DNA of 23,092 nucleotides from Treponema sp. UBA6367 (GTDB lineage Bacteria > Spirochaetota > Spirochaetia > Treponematales > Treponemataceae): the NCBI GenBank assembly GCA_002437725.1, contig DJRF01000008.1, forward strand, positions 27,881-50,972. Reading direction: 5' to 3'. Each line of letters begins with the position of its first letter. Within the stretch, counting starts at the first letter, position 1. Shown one piece after another: positions 21,528 to 23,092 of the stretch. A model generated the notes under the pieces. The model was not told the origin of the DNA, searched no databases, and saw nothing but the letters and a program-made list of their open reading frames with translations. The translations under genes and the position numbers were made by a program.

Positions 21528-22325
21528 ATGACAAACGAAAAAATAAAAGAGATTCTTCTCTCCCTTGAAAATACAGACACAGATTTTACAGTCATACAGA
21601 CTGGAAAAGTCTCCAAAAAAGTAAACGGACTGTATACGCCTGCGACATTTGAAATTTTCCTCCATAACAAGAATTTCACCACTGAGAATGAGCTTATATA
21701 CACGGCAATCCATGAATATACACATCACCTCATAACCTGCAAGCAAAAGAAGCTCGGCATTGAGATACATAATGGCGGTAAAAGCCACACAACAGAATTC
21801 TGGGCGAAATTCGATGACCTTATGGAAAAAGCTGTTGAAGCAAAAATCTATACAAGGGAACGCTCCAAGGATTTGTCTGCTTTAATTGAAGAAGCAAAGG
21901 AAATTGACCGTGAAATCGTAAACCTGAAGAAGAAACTTGGAAAGATTCTTTTAGAAATCAATGAAAAATCCCAGAAAGAAAACATCAGATTTGAGGACAT
22001 ACTTTCGCACGACCTGAACATATCCAATAATACGGCAAAAAAATGCCTTAGATGCAAAAACATTGAAGAAAACTTCGGTCAGGATGAGATGGAAACTGTC
22101 CTCAAAGTAAAAGGCTCGCAGGCTCAACAAAGCATAATAAACGGACTGAAAAAAGGTAAAACAATAAACCAGACTTCTGCCTCCATAAAGAAAGACAAAA
22201 ACTACAAAAATTCGGCTCTTGATAAAAAAGTCTCACTTGTAAATGAACAACTTCGGTTAGAAAGAATTATTCAACAGTCGAAAGAGCGCCTTGAAATAGT
22301 CTTAGAAACACTGAGCAATATGTAG
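21528..22325 (+). CDS. HExxH metallopeptidase-like protein
   Basis: A 265-aa soluble protein. H62-E63-x2-H66 (IHEYTHHLI) followed by H87 in SHTTEFWAKFDDLM matches the layout of small zinc proteases of the YgjP/SprT/WLM type (HExxH, then a His just before a phenylalanine-tryptophan pair). The remaining two thirds contain a coiled-coil segment (about 110-155), a middle part that may be a helix-turn-helix-like bundle (DLNISNNTAKKCLRCKNIEENFG) and a second coiled-coil at the C-terminus. AGGAG lies about 10 nt before the ATG. In mobile elements such proteases often cleave a regulator or DNA-protein crosslink; the substrate here is unknown. A broken paralogue lies just upstream. Confidence 0.7.
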   Translation: MTNEKIKEILLSLENTDTDFTVIQTGKVSKKVNGLYTPATFEIFLHNKNFTTENELIYTAIHEYTHHLITCKQKKLGIEIHNGGKSHTTEFWAKFDDLMEKAVEAKIYTRERSKDLSALIEEAKEIDREIVNLKKKLGKILLEINEKSQKENIRFEDILSHDLNISNNTAKKCLRCKNIEENFGQDEMETVLKVKGSQAQQSIINGLKKGKTINQTSASIKKDKNYKNSALDKKVSLVNEQLRLERIIQQSKERLEIVLETLSNM

Positions 22326-22336
22326 GAGAACGAAAA

Positions 22337-23005
22337 ATGAAAATATTTCTTATCATCTTATTTGCAGCAATATTTCTTATAGCAATATTTACTGCTATTG
22401 CATATTCGGCTGGTCTTGTAATAGACAGAATGGACTCTTTGACATTCTGTATACACAATTTTTTCTGCTATAAGAAGACGAAAGAGTACCTTGACACGGA
22501 ATGGCGGAAAAAAACAGACAAGTGCTATTACAGCAATAACTTAAATGAGAAATATTCAGTTCCTGACATCACAACTGAAAAACAAACAGAAATAAACCGT
22601 TGTGTTCTTTCAATTTTCTATGAAACTGCGATTTTTCAAAGAATGGTTTCAAATTCAAACCTTGATAGCATAGAAATCATCACTTTCATGAAGTATCTGG
22701 GCGATTTTCTTCATAATATACCATCCGACTGGAGCGGTTTCGTGTTTCTATATAAAGGAAAATGGGACAAGGAAAGCAAATTGAAATTCCTAAGTTTTGT
22801 GAAATGGATAATAAGTCTAAAGAATTTCTGTATGTTAATCCCGAATTTATGCACCGGGAACTTCAACTATGACACCGGATACTGCCTTGAACGCATTGAA
22901 AACAACTGCGGCAAGATTCTTGAACTTGCTGAATACACAGAAGACTGCGAGCAGCCAAAATCAAAACTAGAAATTGCCAATAAAAATAACGGAGATAAAA
23001 ATTGA
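22337..23005 (+). CDS. Membrane-anchored unknown protein
   Basis: A 222-aa protein with one strong N-terminal membrane segment (IFLIILFAAIFLIAIFTAIAYSAG), then a cysteine-containing soluble domain with ten or so Cys spread through it. No domain recognised. The ribosome site is GTAGGAGAACG before the ATG, 11 nt after the metallopeptidase stop. The soluble part may be cytoplasmic or outside, depending on whether the segment is a signal anchor. Confidence 0.7.
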   Translation: MKIFLIILFAAIFLIAIFTAIAYSAGLVIDRMDSLTFCIHNFFCYKKTKEYLDTEWRKKTDKCYYSNNLNEKYSVPDITTEKQTEINRCVLSIFYETAIFQRMVSNSNLDSIEIITFMKYLGDFLHNIPSDWSGFVFLYKGKWDKESKLKFLSFVKWIISLKNFCMLIPNLCTGNFNYDTGYCLERIENNCGKILELAEYTEDCEQPKSKLEIANKNNGDKN

Positions 23006-23092
23006 AAAGACTAGAAAAAATAAAAAGACTCATAATAACAGCAGTTCCCTTGGCAGTCTTAATACTGTTTTTCCTTGCAACAGAAAAGGAAA
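23002..23092 (+). CDS. Start of a membrane or exported protein (cut by window edge)
   Basis: A TTG start overlaps the previous stop (TTGA). The visible 30 residues, MKRLEKIKRLIITAVPLAVL followed by ILFFLATEKE, show a basic N-terminus and one hydrophobic segment, i.e. a signal peptide or anchor. Too little is present for assignment. Confidence 0.5.
   Translation, partial: MKRLEKIKRLIITAVPLAVLILFFLATEKE

Noticed and set aside
1..23092. CRISPR array
   Set aside because: No regularly spaced identical short repeats; the interspersed repeats are far apart and divergent.

Overview
The window looks like AT-rich chromosome from a spirochaete, most likely a gut or rumen Treponema. This is inferred from the gene set: a type III glutamine synthetase, an Amt transporter fused to PII, a GlnA next to an ANTAR regulator, and DUF2156 and DUF1566 proteins. 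No rRNA or other phylogenetic marker is present, so the genus is an inference.

Region 1 (1-11442) is a nitrogen and glutamine block. On the minus strand lie glnN (GSIII) and amt-PII, then gltD-purF. On the plus strand lies pyrG-glnA-ANTAR. The genes import ammonium, fix it into glutamine by two unrelated synthetases, and spend glutamine (CTP synthase, PRPP amidotransferase, glutamate synthase small subunit). Three transcription units (amt, pyrG, gltD) share one layout. Each has a sigma70-type promoter with a 17-bp spacer, then almost at once a long hairpin with a U-tract, then the gene. This is what an attenuation regulon would look like. The ANTAR protein encoded in the pyrG operon is the obvious candidate RNA-binding antiterminator. 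glnN has a weaker version of the same layout. The canonical ANTAR double hexaloop (A1/G4) was not found, so either the target RNA is non-standard or another factor acts.

Region 2 (11423-17675) is mixed housekeeping and accessory genes: a YkgJ-like Cys-cluster protein with a DUF2156 protein, a secreted DUF1566 protein, an XRE regulator with a double operator, pyridoxal kinase, a membrane-flavodoxin fusion, two GNAT acetyltransferases and a DinJ/YafQ-type toxin-antitoxin pair. A mosaic intergenic repeat of about 75-105 bp occurs five times (plus one short end) between positions 1 and 13953, mostly beside stop codons.

Region 3 (about 17700-23092) looks like the edge of a mobile or plasmid-like element. 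It starts with a terminator and a 73-nt tRNA-like sequence, followed by parA, an unknown gene and parB. After that comes a tightly overlapping run of very small genes, a fragment of a metallopeptidase gene, an intact HExxH metallopeptidase-like gene and membrane proteins, running off the right edge. The tRNA-like sequence has a canonical T-arm and acceptor stem, but its middle folds best as one 12-bp hairpin. It could be an attachment-site relic or an unusual tRNA-like RNA.
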